A DNA stretch of 64,000 nucleotides from an uncultured Lachnospiraceae bacterium (GCA_934293375.1 CAKQYS010000003.1:171829-235828), one strand, 5' to 3'; shown: positions 7,319 to 16,913, counted from the first letter of the stretch. Notes: generated from the sequence alone by a model not told the origin. A program made the numbers and translations.

Positions 7319-8452
7319 ATGGAAACGAAGAGTTTGAGGACATATGCACAGGTGGATTTATCAGCAATCGTGCATAACATTTGCGAAGTAAAGAAGAGAG
7401 TAGACGATTCCGTCAAGGTGATGGCTGTGATCAAGGCTGATGCATACGGGCATGGTGCAGTTCAGGTTGGGACAGCACTTCGAAATCTGGTGGATTATTT
7501 TGGTGTTGCAACGATTGAAGAGGCGGTGGAGCTTCGGCAGGCCGGATTGATGCTGCCAATCCTGATCCTCGGATATACGATGCACGGCAAATACCCGGAT
7601 GTGGTGCAGTATGATGTGACGCAGACCATATATAATGTGGAGGATGCGAAGTTATTGTCAGCGGAAGCACATAAACAGCAGAAGGTGGCAAAGGTGCATA
7701 TTGCCCTTGATACCGGCATGACAAGGATCGGGTTCCCACCGGTAGCAGAGAGTGTGGAGCAGATCAGACAGATCACACAATTAGATAATATCGATGTAGA
7801 AGGCATGTTTACCCATATGTCATGTGCGGATCAGGTCGACAAGACCTATGCGAACAAGCAGATGGACAGATACGATCGTTTTGTGGAGATGTTAGAGCAG
7901 GCGGGCATCCATATCCGGGTGAAGCATATTTGCAACAGTGCCGGTATTATGGAATTTGACCACCACCGCTATGATATGGTGCGTTCCGGTATTATTACAT
8001 ATGGGTTGTATCCATCAGAGGAGGTTGTCAAGGAAAGGTTGGATCTAAGACCTGCGATCCGGTGGTGTGCACATGTTACGCATGTGAAGATGGTGGCACC
8101 GGGAGAGGGCGTCAGCTACGGTGCGACATATGTGACAGAGAAACCAACGCGGATTGCAACCGTTTCTCTCGGTTATGCGGACGGATATGCAAGAGCACTG
8201 TCTAATAGGGGAGAGGTGTTGATTCACGGACAGCGCGCGCCGATCATTGGAAGAGTATGTATGGATCAGTTCATGGTGGATGTCTCCGGGATCGAGAATG
8301 TACAGGTGGAAGATGTCGTGACACTGGTTGGAAAGGATGGCAGTGAAAATCTTTCAGTGGAAGAGGTGGCTGCACTTTGTGGCAGCTTTAACTATGAATT
8401 TGTCTGTGATATTGGAAAGAGAGTGCCGCGTGTGTATACGGAACAGGCATAG
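7319..8452 (+). CDS. alr: Alanine racemase
   Basis: A 377-residue fold-type III PLP enzyme that interconverts L- and D-alanine for peptidoglycan. The PLP lysine is Lys39 in VMAVIKADAYGHG, and the second catalytic base, a tyrosine, lies in GEGVSYGATY in the C-terminal domain. RVCMDQFMVD is also typical. ATG 7319 has AAGAAGG upstream; the ORF opens earlier at 7268 but that adds a non-family leader lying upstream of the probable transcription start. It heads a run of closely spaced plus-strand genes. Confidence 0.95.
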   Translation: METKSLRTYAQVDLSAIVHNICEVKKRVDDSVKVMAVIKADAYGHGAVQVGTALRNLVDYFGVATIEEAVELRQAGLMLPILILGYTMHGKYPDVVQYDVTQTIYNVEDAKLLSAEAHKQQKVAKVHIALDTGMTRIGFPPVAESVEQIRQITQLDNIDVEGMFTHMSCADQVDKTYANKQMDRYDRFVEMLEQAGIHIRVKHICNSAGIMEFDHHRYDMVRSGIITYGLYPSEEVVKERLDLRPAIRWCAHVTHVKMVAPGEGVSYGATYVTEKPTRIATVSLGYADGYARALSNRGEVLIHGQRAPIIGRVCMDQFMVDVSGIENVQVEDVVTLVGKDGSENLSVEEVAALCGSFNYEFVCDIGKRVPRVYTEQA

Positions 8453-8485
8453 CAGAGAAAATAGATTAAACATTTGGAGGGCAGT

Positions 8486-9871
8486 ATGGCTGAGGATTTG
8501 AAGTTTGTATTGGAACGCGTATATCAGAATGCATCAATTATAGAAGGGTATCATCTGATGCCGAAGGGGAGTATTTCCCTTCGGGATATGGTCAAGTTTG
8601 ATTTTCTGCAATTCCTTGCATTTTTAAGTTTTGCAGACGGAAGCAATATGCGGGAAGAACTTACATTTATCAAGAATAATCTGGGGTTTGATTTTGATGT
8701 GCCGAAGCTGAACCGCTTCAAATATGAGAGAACGAGCGGAAAAGATTTTATCAATACGCCGCCACGGTCGCTGACCTATTTCGTGGAGGCAGATGTCAGT
8801 CCGTCTTTGACCCCGGAACAGAAATCTGTCAGACGGTCTAAGATCCTGGTGGACGCATTTAAGCTGTTGGGACAGAACTTTGTGGCATGCGATAATGAAT
8901 CGACACAGGCAGAGATCGCAAATCTGACCAACTATTCGATCATGCTTGACAATTATCTGAAGAAATACAACCTGTATCAGAAGGATCCGAATGACCCGGT
9001 TGCGGGACTGGCAAAACAGGCCGGCGTCAAGGGGGCAGAGCAGGAGCCGGAAAAGGATGTGGATGCACTGTTAGAGGAACTCAATGCCATGACAGGTCTG
9101 GCTTCCGTGAAGCAGGATATCCTGAATCTGGTCAATTTGCTGAAGGTGCGTAAAATGCGGGAGGAGCGTGGATTAAAGCAGCCATCCATTACGCTGCATC
9201 TTGTGTTCTCAGGCAATCCCGGCACTGGTAAGACAACAGTAGCAAGAATGCTTGCGAAGATCTATAAGGCACTTGGTGTATTGTCCGGGGGTCAGCTCGT
9301 GGAAGTAGACCGCTCCAATCTGGTAGTCGGCTATATCGGTCAGACTGCAGCCAAAGTATCACAGGTTGTACAGGAAGCCCTAGGCGGCATTCTGTTTATT
9401 GATGAGGCTTATACCCTGACTTCCAATAAGGGGGAGGGCGATTTCGGACAGGAGGCTGTCGACACGCTGTTGAAGGCAATGGAGGATCACCGGGATGATC
9501 TGATTGTGATCGTAGCCGGATATCCGGATCTGATGGAGGAATTCTTGAATTCCAATCCGGGTCTGCGCTCCCGGTTTAATAAATACATTTTCTTTGAGGA
9601 TTATACCGGGGAAGAACTGCTGCATATCTTTGAGAGTATGTGCAAGCGGGAGGATTACCGTTTATCGGATGAGGCACGCACATATGCTGCCGAATATTTA
9701 GAGAATCGTGCGAAACAGCATCTCGATAATTATGCGAATGCAAGAGATGTACGAAACTTCATGGAGAAAGCAATGTCCAATCAGGCAACCCGTATCGTCG
9801 GTCTTCGCGATGTAGATGATGATGTGCTGATGCGGCTTGAACGGGAAGATTTGGAGAGTATAGAATTATAG
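8486..9871 (+). CDS. AAA+ ATPase of the SpoVK/CbbX type
   Basis: A 461-residue protein. The N-terminal ~190 residues are not recognised. The C-terminal CbbX-type AAA domain begins at about 200 (LLEELNAMTGLASVKQDI), with Walker A SGNPGTGKTT, Walker B GGILFIDEAYTL and arginine-finger region SNPGLRSRFNKYI. ATG 8486 follows GGAGG; the TTG at 8474 is inside that ribosome site. Family members include stage V sporulation protein K and Rubisco activase CbbX. No other sporulation gene is nearby, so the client protein is unknown. Confidence 0.82.
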   Translation: MAEDLKFVLERVYQNASIIEGYHLMPKGSISLRDMVKFDFLQFLAFLSFADGSNMREELTFIKNNLGFDFDVPKLNRFKYERTSGKDFINTPPRSLTYFVEADVSPSLTPEQKSVRRSKILVDAFKLLGQNFVACDNESTQAEIANLTNYSIMLDNYLKKYNLYQKDPNDPVAGLAKQAGVKGAEQEPEKDVDALLEELNAMTGLASVKQDILNLVNLLKVRKMREERGLKQPSITLHLVFSGNPGTGKTTVARMLAKIYKALGVLSGGQLVEVDRSNLVVGYIGQTAAKVSQVVQEALGGILFIDEAYTLTSNKGEGDFGQEAVDTLLKAMEDHRDDLIVIVAGYPDLMEEFLNSNPGLRSRFNKYIFFEDYTGEELLHIFESMCKREDYRLSDEARTYAAEYLENRAKQHLDNYANARDVRNFMEKAMSNQATRIVGLRDVDDDVLMRLEREDLESIEL

Positions 9872-9885
9872 AATGGAGAACATGT

Positions 9886-10677
9886 ATGAGATTTCGACCA
9901 TGTATTGATATACACAATGGCAAGGTAAAGCAGATCGTTGGCGGCAGCCTGTCAGATGTGGGAAATCAGGCGAAAGAGAATTTTGTTGCCGAGCAGGATG
10001 CGGCATTTTATGCCAGACTGTACCGGGATCGGGGGATCAAGGGCGGACATATTATTCTGCTGAATAAAGAGGGCAGTGAATATTATGACGAGGATGTAAA
10101 ACAGGCAGAGCTGGCACTGACAGCATATCCGGACGGCCTGATGATCGGTGGTGGCATCCATGCGGAAAATGCAGCCGCATTTCTGGAGATGGGGGCATCC
10201 CATGTGATCGTGACATCGTATGTGTTCGTAGATGGACATGTCCATTATGACAGACTGCGTGATCTGACGGAAAGCGTTGGACGGGAGCATCTGGTGCTGG
10301 ATCTAAGTTGCAGAAAACGCAATGGCAGCTATTATATCGTAACCGACCGCTGGCAGAAATTCACAGAGGAAGAGGTGAATATGCAGACGCTTACGAAGCT
10401 GTCTGCGTATTGTGATGAATTCCTGATCCATGCGGTGGATGTGGAAGGCAGGGTATCCGGTATCGAATGTGAGCTGGCAGGACTTCTGGGAGAGTTTGAT
10501 AAGATCCCGATAACCTATGCCGGCGGAGTATCTTCATTTGAAGATCTCGAAGTGCTCAGAAGACTCGGACATAACCATATTGATGTGACGATCGGTAGTG
10601 CGCTGGATCTGTTTGGCGGGCATATGAAATATGAGGATGTATTGGCATTTATGGAGCAGACACCGGATGGAATGTAA
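9886..10677 (+). CDS. hisA: HisA, eukaryote-type ProFAR isomerase
   Basis: A 263-residue (beta/alpha)8 barrel starting MRFRPCIDIHNGKVKQIVGG. This start is characteristic of the HisA lineage found in plants and fungi (HIS6-like) and in some clostridia, not of the common bacterial form. The enzyme opens the ribose of the fourth histidine pathway intermediate (ProFAR to PRFAR). The aspartate near the N-terminus (CIDIHNG) and the second-half phosphate loop (ITYAGGVSS) are present. No other his gene is in the window, so this copy is outside a his operon. It follows the AAA ATPase gene by 14 bases. Confidence 0.85.
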   Translation: MRFRPCIDIHNGKVKQIVGGSLSDVGNQAKENFVAEQDAAFYARLYRDRGIKGGHIILLNKEGSEYYDEDVKQAELALTAYPDGLMIGGGIHAENAAAFLEMGASHVIVTSYVFVDGHVHYDRLRDLTESVGREHLVLDLSCRKRNGSYYIVTDRWQKFTEEEVNMQTLTKLSAYCDEFLIHAVDVEGRVSGIECELAGLLGEFDKIPITYAGGVSSFEDLEVLRRLGHNHIDVTIGSALDLFGGHMKYEDVLAFMEQTPDGM

Positions 10678-10738
10678 ATATAGATTGTAGGCGGTATGGG
10701 ATGCCGGAGAGAATAAAGAATAGATAGGATTTAGAAAC

Positions 10739-13462
10739 ATGAACAGAAAAACAAAGCTTAAGAATTGGTATTTGGATCATACGCTGTATGTGTACAGCGT
10801 CGGACTGACCACGCTGGTCATAGTGGCAATGTGGCTCTTTAATCAGCTTGGTCCATTTGGCGGATATAATATGATGCTGATTGACGGTATTCATCAATAT
10901 GTGCCGTTTTTCTCAGAATGGTATGAGAAGATCCGGCATGGATCGGGACTGCTCTATACATGGAATGTCGGGATGGGAGGAAACTTTTTATCTCTGTTTT
11001 CCTATTATCTGTCAAGCCCGATGAATCTTTTGATTTTATTGTTTGACAAGGAACATATTGTGGATGGGATCAGTCTGGTGCTGTCCCTCAAATTCATACT
11101 GACAAGTTTTTGTATGGCATATTTTCTGAAACATAAGAAGGGGGAGAAGCCACATGAACTTGTGCTGGCAGCATTGACACTGGCATACACCTTCAGTGCA
11201 TTTGTCATAGGATATAACTGGTGCTTAATGTGGATGGATGTCATCATGGTATTTCCATTGGTGCTGCTTGGATTTGAACGCCTGATGGACAACCGGGATT
11301 ACCGCATGTACACATTGGCATTGTTCTATACCCTGTATTGCAATTACTATATGGGATTTATTGTGTGTCTGTTTCTGGTATTCTGGTTCTTTTTGTATGA
11401 ACATCAGAATATCCGGAATTTCTTTGTGCACGGTATCCGGTTTGCCGTGGCTTCTCTGACAGGGGCGGCAATGGCAGCAGTGCTGCTGGTGCCGGCATAT
11501 TATGGCATTATGAATACAAGCTCCGGTAACTCCATGGCATTGCCGGAGAGCAACTGGTATGGAAATGTTCTGAATATTCTGCAGAAGCTTCTGATCGCAA
11601 TCGAACCGGTTACGAACCAGACCTTTGACGGCGGTGCGAATCTGTACTGTGGTATCTTTGTGCTGGTTGGAGCATTGATGTTTGTTTTTTCAGGCAGAGT
11701 GAAGCTGTGGACACGGTTCCGGTATATCTTGATGCTCGCATTTTTGACTGTGAGCATGAATAATGAACTCTTGAATTATATCTGGCACGCATTTCATAAC
11801 CAGTATGGAATCCCGAACAGATTTTCATTCTGTTTCATTATGATGCTGATCCTGATGGCGGACAGTGCCCTCACCGGTATGGAGCATAGCGGGCAGTCGG
11901 TTGGCGCAAGAGGTCGTGCACTGGTTCTCTTTTTGATCGGTATCGTGCTTTGCGGAGGGGTAGTGGCATTGTTTTATTTTGGGGCAGAGGAAAGTCTTCC
12001 GCTGTATTGCTACCTGATCTCTGCGGGAATGCTGGTGATCTATCTGGTGATCGGGGTGTTATATCTGACAGGTATGATCGGTAAAATGACTTATGTGATC
12101 CTTTTTTCGGTGTTTGCGATCGGTGAGATCCTGGGAAATGGTATCTATGGATTATCAGATAACGGAAGTGTCTGTACCGAAACTTATCTGCAGGACACGG
12201 ATAATGTGGCAGTGCTGAAGGATTATATGGATGAGCAAATGGGAACCGAATTTTACAGGTCTGATCTGCTAAAATCACGGATGCTGGATGAGGCAACATG
12301 GCACAATCTGCATAGTATCGGTATATTTGGATCGACAGTGCCGGGAGATATGGTGACGGCAATGGGCAAGCTTGGGTTTTACACCGGTGCCAATGAGTAC
12401 CTTTATCATGGTTCGACGCCGCTTACGAATAGCATGATGAATGTGAAATATGCACTTGTCCGGGAGGACGCTTATAATCAGCTCGGATTTCATTATGTGA
12501 CAGAGGAAGGTGGTGTCGGCTTGTATGAAAACCCATATTATCTTCCAATCGGGTTTATGGTGAAAGAGGATCTGCTTGACTATGAGATGAGCTGGGATGT
12601 ATTTGAGACGCAGAACCAGATCGCGCAGGTTGCGACCGGGCTGCCTGTAGAGCTGTTTGATAAGTTCGATTTTCCATGTTATGTGTTCAGTTCACAGGGC
12701 GAAGTCGGATATTCTGAGGCACCACATCAGATCTCATATACAAGAACCGATACGGCAGAGACGACGATCTCGGCGATATTTACCGTACCGGAGGATATGG
12801 ATCTGTATCTGAATTGTAAGGGAAATAACATTAAAAATATTGCATTGTCAATAGATGGTAATATGATCACGCAGGATCGCTATCAGCTTCAGGTATTTCA
12901 TGTGGGTCAGGTGACGGCCGGGCAGCAGATCCAGATCGACTATCTGCTCAATGCGGGAGGCAATCTTACCGGAACCTTGAACCTGTACGCAGCAAGCTAT
13001 GATAATGCGGCATTTGAGGATGTATATCATGTGCTTTCCGGGCAGACGATGACAGAGGTATCCTATAGGGACGGATACCTTTGCGGAACGGTTGATGTGC
13101 AGGAAGATGGTCTGTTGTATACTTCTATTCCGTATGATGACGGATGGCGGGTATATGTTGATGGCGAGGAACAGGAAACGGAGATTGTACTGGATTCCTT
13201 TTTGGGAGTAAATCTTGAAAAAAACACGCATAAAATAGAATTTAGATATACCACAGTCGGGCTTAAGTATGGTATAATAATAACAGTTGTGGGCTTTGGT
13301 ATTTATGTGCTCATGTTAATATGGGGAAAAAGAAATAAGAAGGGGGTTCCTGTGGAAGATGAAGAAACCGATCAAGAAGGCGATCATTCCGGCAGCGGGT
13401 CTGGGGACACGGTTTTTGCCGGCGACAAAGGCGATCCCGAAGGAGATGCTGCCGATCGTTGA
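10739..13462 (+). CDS. YfhO-family multi-pass membrane protein
   Basis: 907 residues. The N-terminal two thirds has about 12 membrane segments; the start (GPFGGYNMMLIDGIHQYVPFFSEWYEKI) is the YfhO signature, with an acidic residue in the first external loop as in GT-C fold glycosyltransferases. A soluble beta-rich domain follows, then a final helix (about 855-875). YfhO proteins are linked to glycosylation of wall teichoic or lipoteichoic acid, and the adjacent galU supplies UDP-glucose, which fits. The last ~34 residues overlap galU by 104 bases in another frame and are an unusual Gly/Asp/Ser-rich tail. Confidence 0.82.
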   Translation: MNRKTKLKNWYLDHTLYVYSVGLTTLVIVAMWLFNQLGPFGGYNMMLIDGIHQYVPFFSEWYEKIRHGSGLLYTWNVGMGGNFLSLFSYYLSSPMNLLILLFDKEHIVDGISLVLSLKFILTSFCMAYFLKHKKGEKPHELVLAALTLAYTFSAFVIGYNWCLMWMDVIMVFPLVLLGFERLMDNRDYRMYTLALFYTLYCNYYMGFIVCLFLVFWFFLYEHQNIRNFFVHGIRFAVASLTGAAMAAVLLVPAYYGIMNTSSGNSMALPESNWYGNVLNILQKLLIAIEPVTNQTFDGGANLYCGIFVLVGALMFVFSGRVKLWTRFRYILMLAFLTVSMNNELLNYIWHAFHNQYGIPNRFSFCFIMMLILMADSALTGMEHSGQSVGARGRALVLFLIGIVLCGGVVALFYFGAEESLPLYCYLISAGMLVIYLVIGVLYLTGMIGKMTYVILFSVFAIGEILGNGIYGLSDNGSVCTETYLQDTDNVAVLKDYMDEQMGTEFYRSDLLKSRMLDEATWHNLHSIGIFGSTVPGDMVTAMGKLGFYTGANEYLYHGSTPLTNSMMNVKYALVREDAYNQLGFHYVTEEGGVGLYENPYYLPIGFMVKEDLLDYEMSWDVFETQNQIAQVATGLPVELFDKFDFPCYVFSSQGEVGYSEAPHQISYTRTDTAETTISAIFTVPEDMDLYLNCKGNNIKNIALSIDGNMITQDRYQLQVFHVGQVTAGQQIQIDYLLNAGGNLTGTLNLYAASYDNAAFEDVYHVLSGQTMTEVSYRDGYLCGTVDVQEDGLLYTSIPYDDGWRVYVDGEEQETEIVLDSFLGVNLEKNTHKIEFRYTTVGLKYGIIITVVGFGIYVLMLIWGKRNKKGVPVEDEETDQEGDHSGSGSGDTVFAGDKGDPEGDAADR

Positions 13463-14249
13463 TATACCGACGATCCAGTATATCATTCAGGAAGCCGTGG
13501 ACAGTGGAATTGAGGAGATTCTGATCATTACGAACTCCAACAAGCACTGTATGGAGAATCATTTCGACCGGTCGTATGAACTCGAAGAACGGCTGAAACA
13601 GGCAGGCAAGCAGACGGAATATGACGAGATCTGTAAGATTGCGAATCTGGCCAATATTTATTATGTCAGACAGAAAGAGCCGAAAGGACTCGGGCATGCG
13701 ATTCTGTGTGCCAAGTCATTTGTGGGGAATGAGGCATTTGCTGTTCTGCTTGGAGACGATGTTGTGGTGCATGAGGAAGGTGAGCCGGCACTCAAGCAGC
13801 TCATGAATGTATACAATGAATACGGTGCATCTGTGGTTGGCGTACAGACAGTGCCGCATGAGATGGTCAGCAAGTATGGTATTGTAGAACCATCGGGGCG
13901 CAGGCGGACAGATAAGCGGCGGGCGAAGGTCGTAGATCTGATCGAGAAACCGGCAGTGGATGAGGCACCGAGTGATCTGGCAATATTAGGCCGGTATGTA
14001 CTGACACCGGAGATATTCGAGATCTTAGAGCATCAGAGTCCCGGCAAGAATGGGGAGATCCAGCTGACAGATGCAATCCGGAATCTGCTGGTCAGTCAGG
14101 CGGTTTATGCGTATGACTTTGAAGGTGTGCGTTATGATGTGGGTGACAAGTTTGGTTTTATTAAGGCAACGATTGATTTTGCCTTGAAGCGTGACGAAGT
14201 AAAAGATCAGCTGACAGAATATATCAAGCAGCTGGCGACAGAATTATAA
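13359..14249 (+). CDS. galU: UTP-glucose-1-phosphate uridylyltransferase
   Basis: 296 residues. The nucleotidyltransferase signature AAGLGTRFLPATKAIPKEMLPI at the N-terminus is diagnostic, and VEKPAVDEAP, IEEILIIT and YDVGDKFGFIKA are conserved family blocks. It makes UDP-glucose for cell-wall polymers and glycolipids. The start at 13359 is required by homology, so the gene begins inside the yfhO-like gene. The ribosome site (AGGGGG near 13340) is distant and translation may depend on the upstream gene. Confidence 0.95.
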   Translation: MKKPIKKAIIPAAGLGTRFLPATKAIPKEMLPIVDIPTIQYIIQEAVDSGIEEILIITNSNKHCMENHFDRSYELEERLKQAGKQTEYDEICKIANLANIYYVRQKEPKGLGHAILCAKSFVGNEAFAVLLGDDVVVHEEGEPALKQLMNVYNEYGASVVGVQTVPHEMVSKYGIVEPSGRRRTDKRRAKVVDLIEKPAVDEAPSDLAILGRYVLTPEIFEILEHQSPGKNGEIQLTDAIRNLLVSQAVYAYDFEGVRYDVGDKFGFIKATIDFALKRDEVKDQLTEYIKQLATEL

Positions 14250-14260
14250 GGGGGTATAAC

Positions 14261-16036
14261 ATGGAACGCAAGGTTATTTTTGACGATTGGAAGAAGACGG
14301 CGATCCTGGCGATCGTGGCACAGATCATTATCATAGTTGTGATCAGTGTAGTGGCGAAGCCGAGTATTGTAGTATCGGTTGTGGGGGCCGTTCTGGTGGC
14401 GGCATGTACAGCGATTGCGATTTCGTTTATCAAGAAAGGTGAAGAGGCTTCCAATGAGAAGAGTGACAAGTACAGAACATTATTCCTGAATCTGCCGATT
14501 GGATTTGCACAGGCAGAAATGCTGACAGATCCGGTTACGAAGCGCAGTGCAGGATACCGGATTGCAGATGCCAATGAAAGATTCTGTGAATATTTTAATC
14601 TGGATCCATCCGATTATGATGGCAAGATCTTAGGCGAGAGCAAGATGGATGTCCTGCAGGATATCAATGCATGGTTCAATGCCTATACGAACTCCGGTAC
14701 CAAGGAAGGCGAGCTGATGTCGGTTGAGATTACGATGGAGAACTTAAACAAGGTGTTCAATACCGTAATGTATAAGACAGAGGCGAACTTCATCAATATG
14801 GTAGTCATCGACATCACAGAGCAGAAGGAGACAGAGTCTAAGCTGAATCAGGCTGTAAAGGATGCGAATATTGCCTACAAGACACAGGCTGAGTTCCTTG
14901 CCAATATGTCGCATGAGATCAGAACCCCGATCAATGGTATTCTGGGTATGCTGCAGCTGACATTGATGGCAGACGATCTGCAGGCGGATTACAGAGATAA
15001 TCTTGTCACAGCCAAGAAATGTGCAGATACACTGCTTCGTTTGATCAACGATATCTTGGATATCAGTAAGTTAGAGGCCGGCAAGTACAATCTGAAGGAA
15101 GAAGTCTTTGATGTCAGAACAACGATTGAAGAGACGGTAGCGGCACAGGTACCGATCGCGGAGAAGAAGAATATTACATTGGATTGCAGCTTCTCAAACA
15201 ATATTCCACAGTCTGTGAAGGGCGATCCACAGAGAATCCAGCAGGTATTGAATTGTCTGATCTCCAATGGAATCAAGTTCACCGAAGAAGGTGGCGTCCG
15301 TGTAAAGGTTGCGGCGATTGATGATTCAGATGATCAGTTTAAGCTACGGATCGCGGTTGCGGATTCCGGTATCGGTATTTCTGACAAGGATAAGAACAAG
15401 CTGTTCATCCGTTTCAGTCAGGTTGATGCATCCGATACACGGAAGTATGGCGGTTCCGGACTGGGTCTGGTTATTACGAAGCAGATCGTAGAACTGATGG
15501 GTGGTAACATTTCTGTACAGAGTAAGGAAGATGTCGGCAGTACCTTTATTGTAGAGATTCCATTGAAGGTGATCACAGGTGCGGCACCTGTACATAAGCA
15601 GGAGGAGGCAGAGGAAGTTGCACTGTTCTCTGTCAACGCATCTAACAAGCGTGCCCGTATTCTGGTGGCTGAGGATGAGCCGGTCAACCAGCAGGTCATT
15701 GGAAAGCTGCTTGGTATGGCAGGATATTCCTATGATATTGCAGAGAATGGCGAGAAAGCTGTCGAACTGTTTAAGCAGAAGGAATATGATGCGGCATTAT
15801 TTGATATCCAGATGCCGGTTATGGATGGTCTTGCTGCTACGCAGGAGATTCGTAAGATTGAATTTAAGGATGGCAGAAAGCGTATGCCGGTTATCGCTGT
15901 CACAGCGAGAGCGATGTTTGGAGACAAGGAGCGTATCCTTGAGGCAAAACTGGATGATTACATTGCGAAGCCATACAACTTAAATGATGTTGTGGAGAAG
16001 CTGAACAAGTATGTAGGCGACACAGCCAATAAATAA
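14261..16036 (+). CDS. Membrane hybrid histidine kinase with receiver domain
   Basis: 591 residues. Two adjacent membrane segments (about 14-55) with almost no external loop are followed by a PAS-like domain (about 65-185). The dimerisation/phosphoacceptor region is FLANMSHEIRTPINGILGM (His near 214). The ATP-binding domain carries DSGIGISDKD and GGSGLGLVI. A C-terminal receiver (about 465-590) has DEP near its start, Asp in FDIQMPVMDG and Lys in YIAKPYN. No partner response regulator is adjacent, so output is through another protein. It follows galU by 11 bases. Confidence 0.92.
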   Translation: MERKVIFDDWKKTAILAIVAQIIIIVVISVVAKPSIVVSVVGAVLVAACTAIAISFIKKGEEASNEKSDKYRTLFLNLPIGFAQAEMLTDPVTKRSAGYRIADANERFCEYFNLDPSDYDGKILGESKMDVLQDINAWFNAYTNSGTKEGELMSVEITMENLNKVFNTVMYKTEANFINMVVIDITEQKETESKLNQAVKDANIAYKTQAEFLANMSHEIRTPINGILGMLQLTLMADDLQADYRDNLVTAKKCADTLLRLINDILDISKLEAGKYNLKEEVFDVRTTIEETVAAQVPIAEKKNITLDCSFSNNIPQSVKGDPQRIQQVLNCLISNGIKFTEEGGVRVKVAAIDDSDDQFKLRIAVADSGIGISDKDKNKLFIRFSQVDASDTRKYGGSGLGLVITKQIVELMGGNISVQSKEDVGSTFIVEIPLKVITGAAPVHKQEEAEEVALFSVNASNKRARILVAEDEPVNQQVIGKLLGMAGYSYDIAENGEKAVELFKQKEYDAALFDIQMPVMDGLAATQEIRKIEFKDGRKRMPVIAVTARAMFGDKERILEAKLDDYIAKPYNLNDVVEKLNKYVGDTANK

Positions 16037-16050
16037 ATATCATATGATGG

Positions 16051-16083
16051 AAAAGGACATGGGCTTTCGCTCATGTCCTTTTT
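16051..16083. terminator. Bidirectional terminator between convergent genes
   Basis: AAAAGGACATG (16051-16061) pairs with CATGTCCTTTTT (16072-16083) around a GGCTTTCGCT loop. Both strands give a T-run, and the site serves the kinase gene and the converging DUF2508 gene, whose last codons lie inside it. Confidence 0.85.
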
Positions 16084-16289
16084 GAATACCGGTATGCCTT
16101 TGCAATTTTCAACAGATACTGGTATTTTCCCTGTACCGCCTTCAATTCGTATATCAGACTGTCTAGCAGTTCCGGTTCAGTGACATATTCAAGGTTGATC
16201 AGGATCGTTTGCAGCCGTTGTCTGGATTCTTCAATCTGTGAGAGCAGTTCTGCCTGCTGTTGTTCAAATTTCTGTTTTGATTTCGTCAA
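16071..16289 (-). CDS. DUF2508 (YaaL-like) small protein
   Basis: A 72-residue protein, largely helical and charged, ending in the block typical of YaaL-like proteins: NLEYVTEPELLDSLIYELKA followed by VQGKYQYLLK. YaaL is of unknown function and usually sits next to recR. Here it stands alone about 12 kb from recR. The best start is TTG 16289, seven bases after GGAGG; the ORF extends to 16340, but that part runs through the ribosome site and a copy of the MITE terminal repeat. Family assignment is from memory of the conserved tail. Confidence 0.65.
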   Translation of the reverse strand: MTKSKQKFEQQQAELLSQIEESRQRLQTILINLEYVTEPELLDSLIYELKAVQGKYQYLLKIAKAYRYSKRT

Positions 16290-16305
16290 CGAAACACCTC
16301 CGTTT

Positions 16306-16323
16306 CTGTTTCGCAATTGCCTA
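16306..16323. repeat. Solo terminal repeat of the MITE family
   Basis: GTTTCGCAATTGCCTA (16308-16323) is identical to the outer 16 bases of the terminal repeat of the element at 5432-5647. No second end is found nearby. It sits directly upstream of the DUF2508 start. Confidence 0.5.
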
Positions 16324-16419
16324 TTCGTAAGTATCTGCACCGGTATTTTTATATATTACAGTATAAGCATATATTGTAAGATTCATTCAAAATAAATTGA
16401 AAAAATTGCATGTCAAGAG

Positions 16420-16447
16420 TTGATTTTATTTATTTTTGCTGTAATAT
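16420..16447 (+). promoter_or_regulatory. Possible promoter of the Tad pilus operon
   Basis: TTGATT (16420-16425), 16 bases, TAATAT (16442-16447), in an AT-rich stretch ahead of the prepilin peptidase gene. Moderate match only. Confidence 0.35.
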
Positions 16448-16493
16448 GTAATTTGTAACTATCAATATAGATGGAGGTGATTACACGGCATAT

Positions 16494-16913
16494 GTGATGA
16501 TTCCATTCCTGATGGCTGTCGTATATTACGATTTTGCCGGGGGAAAGATCCCGAACCGTATGATCGGTGTGGGATACGCGATAGCGATCAGCTATACGCT
16601 CAGCACATCTGGCATCAGGTGTATTCCTGAGATGACCATAGGTGCGATGCTGCCGCTTATATCTTTGTTTGCATTGTTTCATATACATGCATTAGGCGGT
16701 GGAGATCTGAAGCTCTTGTCGGTACTTGGCGTTCTGTTTGGAGTCCGGATCGCAGGTCTGATAGTAGATGCTTTCATTATTGGCGCATGCCAATCATTGA
16801 TTCGACTGATGTTGAATCATCCATTTTTTCAAAGATTTCATATGCAAAAGGGACACACGATACATTTTTCGCTGGCTGTATTTCTGGCAGCTTTGTATAA
16901 AATGATTGTCTGA
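16494..16913 (+). CDS. Type IV prepilin peptidase (TadV/CpaA-like)
   Basis: 139 residues with four or five membrane segments. The two catalytic aspartates of the aspartyl prepilin peptidase family are visible in YYDFAGGKIPNR and GGGDLKLLSVLG. It should cleave the leader of the Flp pilin and the TadE-like pseudopilins encoded downstream. The start is uncertain: GGAGGTG (16473-16479) is 14 bases before GTG 16494 and 17 before ATG 16497, both longer than usual. First gene of the pilus locus. Confidence 0.85.
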   Translation: MMIPFLMAVVYYDFAGGKIPNRMIGVGYAIAISYTLSTSGIRCIPEMTIGAMLPLISLFALFHIHALGGGDLKLLSVLGVLFGVRIAGLIVDAFIIGACQSLIRLMLNHPFFQRFHMQKGHTIHFSLAVFLAALYKMIV

